Source: Bacteroidales bacterium
GTDB lineage: Bacteria; Bacteroidota; Bacteroidia; Bacteroidales; WCHB1-69
Direction of reading: 5' to 3'
Length of the DNA: 5,653 nt
Assembly: GCA_017527945.1 (NCBI GenBank)
Contig: JAFXPL010000095.1
Location: 1-5,653 of the forward strand
Part shown: positions 4,189-5,653 of the stretch, one piece after another
Numbering within the stretch: position 1 is the first letter of the stretch
Layout of the letters: each line of letters starts with the position of its first letter
Translations under genes and position numbers: made by a program
Notes under the pieces: generated by a model
Told to the model about the DNA's origin: nothing
What the model saw: the letters and a program-made list of their open reading frames with translations, nothing else
The model's database searches: none

Positions 4189-4638
4189 ATGGCAAAGAAA
4201 GGGAAAATGACCGAAGAGGAGAAGGCCAAACTTCCCGAGGCCTTCCGCAAAAACATGGGGCGCATCGGTGACCTTCCCACGGAGGTCGCACGGGAAATGT
4301 CAGCAAAAGGGAATGAAGTTCTTGCTGAACAAAGAGAGGAACGAAAGTCCATTGCCGACATCTGCCGTGAGATTGATGACATGCCCCTGGATGCCGAGAC
4401 CATCAAGGAGATCGCCAAGAAACTCGGTGCGCCCGAGGAATGGGTGGCAAAGATGACCCATCGTCATGCCAAGGCATTCTCCGTAAACCGCAGAATTCTC
4501 ACAAAGGGTGACGTGCGAGAATGGGTGGAATGGCTGAAGGTCACAGGCGAATACACCGAGACCGTAAATGTCAACAACAGTGGCGACGCTCCGCTTGCTG
4601 ACGGCATTGTAAGGTTTACCTCAAGGAAGAAGGAATGA
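4189..4638 (+). CDS. Putative terminase small subunit
   Basis: This is a 149-aa protein directly upstream of, and overlapping by ATGA, the terminase large subunit. The N-terminal half is highly charged. Its VAREMSAKGNEV...EERKSIADICREI segment (residues 33-62) resembles the KGG-type N-terminus of many phage small-terminase-like proteins. A predicted helical middle (TIKEIAKKLGAPEEWVAKM, about 71-89) follows, then a C-terminal tail with VNVNNSGDAPLADGI that may contact the large subunit. The small subunit recognises the phage DNA start site and loads it on the motor. The assignment rests on position and general pattern rather than a decisive motif. There is no Shine-Dalgarno sequence before the start; the terminator T-run occupies that region. 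Confidence 0.72.
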   Translation: MAKKGKMTEEEKAKLPEAFRKNMGRIGDLPTEVAREMSAKGNEVLAEQREERKSIADICREIDDMPLDAETIKEIAKKLGAPEEWVAKMTHRHAKAFSVNRRILTKGDVREWVEWLKVTGEYTETVNVNNSGDAPLADGIVRFTSRKKE

Positions 4639-5653
4639 TAGTGCCAGAACTTGAGATGTACTCGCCCGACGCCTTTTGGCTGTGGAGATACACACTTGAC
4701 CCAAGTGTGCGCTACATTGTGCTGTATGGCGGTTCATCATCAGGCAAATCATTCAGCGTAGCACAGGTCTTATCGCTAATTACGGAGAACGAGTGGACGA
4801 ACCAACTCGTGATGCGTAAGGTTGGGGCATCCATAGAGAAAACCATCTATGCTGATTTCCGTGCCGCAATCAGCGACATCCCCCAACTGGATGGGAAGGT
4901 GCGGTTCAAGCAGAATAGCATCGTGTTTGAGCATGGACGCATTGACTTCAGCGGTCTTGACGATCCCGAGAAAATCAAGGGTGTTTCTAACTATAAGCGT
5001 GTCTTCCTTGACGAGTTGAGCGAGTATGACGAGAACGACTTCAAGCAGATTCGCCTCCGTCTTCGTGGTATGGAAGGTCAGCAGATAATTGCAGCCTTCA
5101 ACCCAATCAGCGAAGAGCATTGGATAAAAAAACACTGGTTCGACAAGGAAGAATGGCATGACATACCAATGGACTCAATTTGTGGTGGGCTGGTGAAGCC
5201 AGAGCATTGTCAGGTGAAGTCCGTGCGGATGAACAGCGCCAAGCAAATCCTCAACCCCAAGACAGGCGAGTTCGAGGAGCATGCACCCGACACCATCGTC
5301 ATCCAGTCAACCTACTTGAACAACTTCTGGGTAGTGGGTTCCCCTGACGGCACCTACGGCTACTACGATTACCAGGCTATCGCCAACTTCGAGCGCGACC
5401 GCATCAACGACCCCGACTATTACCAGGTCTATGCCTTGGGCGAGTGGGGACGCATCCGCACCGGTGCCGAGTTCTTCCCCTCGTTCAACCGTGGGACTGT
5501 CTGCGGCGATCATCCGTACAACCCCGAGTTGCCCATCCATGTCTGCATGGACTCCAACGTGCTGCCGTATGTGACCGCCACGTTCTTCCAAAAAGTGTAT
5601 AAGCCCGACGATGTTCAGCAAGTTACGCAGTTCGCAGAGCTGCCGATTGAGTC
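4635..5653 (+). CDS. Terminase large subunit, PBSX family (partial, runs off the window)
   Basis: This is the ATPase-nuclease motor that packages DNA into the prohead. The first 339 residues are visible. Walker A is GGSSSGKS at 32-39, with K38 as the nucleotide-binding lysine. The segment LVMRKVGASIEKTIYADF (58-75) follows, as is typical of PBSX-type terminases. Walker B is RVFLDE at 122-127 with D126 and catalytic E127, and the coupling motif AFNP is at 154-157. The nuclease domain begins near VCMDSN (303-308), with D306 the likely first metal-binding Asp. Its end lies past 5653. The start overlaps the small subunit's stop (ATGA, 4635-4638), and GGAAGAAGGA precedes it. Codon use changes from mixed to strongly C-ending after about 5200. 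Confidence 0.93.
   Translation, partial: MIVPELEMYSPDAFWLWRYTLDPSVRYIVLYGGSSSGKSFSVAQVLSLITENEWTNQLVMRKVGASIEKTIYADFRAAISDIPQLDGKVRFKQNSIVFEHGRIDFSGLDDPEKIKGVSNYKRVFLDELSEYDENDFKQIRLRLRGMEGQQIIAAFNPISEEHWIKKHWFDKEEWHDIPMDSICGGLVKPEHCQVKSVRMNSAKQILNPKTGEFEEHAPDTIVIQSTYLNNFWVVGSPDGTYGYYDYQAIANFERDRINDPDYYQVYALGEWGRIRTGAEFFPSFNRGTVCGDHPYNPELPIHVCMDSNVLPYVTATFFQKVYKPDDVQQVTQFAELPIE

Overview
The window looks like part of a tailed-phage or prophage genome from a Bacteroidota (Bacteroidales-type) host. The packaging genes at the right end (a terminase small-subunit-like gene and a PBSX-type terminase large subunit) show the phage origin. The host is inferred from a DUF4494 protein, a Bacteroidota family, and from two exact matches to the Bacteroides -7 promoter element TAnnTTTG at 1964-1971 and 4062-4069. 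All supported genes lie on the + strand.

Region 1 (1-1820) is a tight run of small accessory genes: the tail of a Cys-containing protein, a doubtful 64-aa ORF, a 52-aa four-cysteine protein, an 86-aa protein resembling the C-terminal domain of RNA polymerase alpha, a DUF4494 protein, a 59-aa unknown, and a 116-aa protein that may be a degenerate MazG-like domain. Several neighbours overlap by ATGA, so this is probably one operon.

Region 2 (1821-2162) has no credible gene but is highly structured. It holds a strong hairpin (1894-1933), a good Bacteroides-type promoter (1940-1971), and a predicted RNA of about 165 nt (about 1975-2140). The RNA's 5' end pairs over 19 bp with an internal strand that lies inside a second stem ending in a T-run, which is a pseudoknot topology.

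Region 3 (2163-3948) is visibly more AT-rich, especially from 2735, and looks like cargo: a NUMOD4-HNH-NUMOD1 homing-type endonuclease, a DUF551 protein flanked by 34-35 bp direct repeats, a relic of a second NUMOD/HNH C-terminus, a CxxC-type HNH protein, and a second copy of the 52-aa four-cysteine gene.

Region 4 (3949-4188) repeats the design of region 2: terminator-like hairpin, TAnnTTTG promoter, a structured RNA of about 110 nt, and a strong intrinsic terminator ending 8 nt before the next start codon. Region 5 (4189-end) is the packaging module.

The most notable signal is the repeated promoter - short structured RNA - terminator block, once before the HNH gene and once before the terminase genes. 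The second resembles in layout the lambda pR'-6S RNA-tR' late-gene switch. This suggests that late genes need read-through or antitermination, or that the phage makes two small RNAs. This is inference from sequence only.
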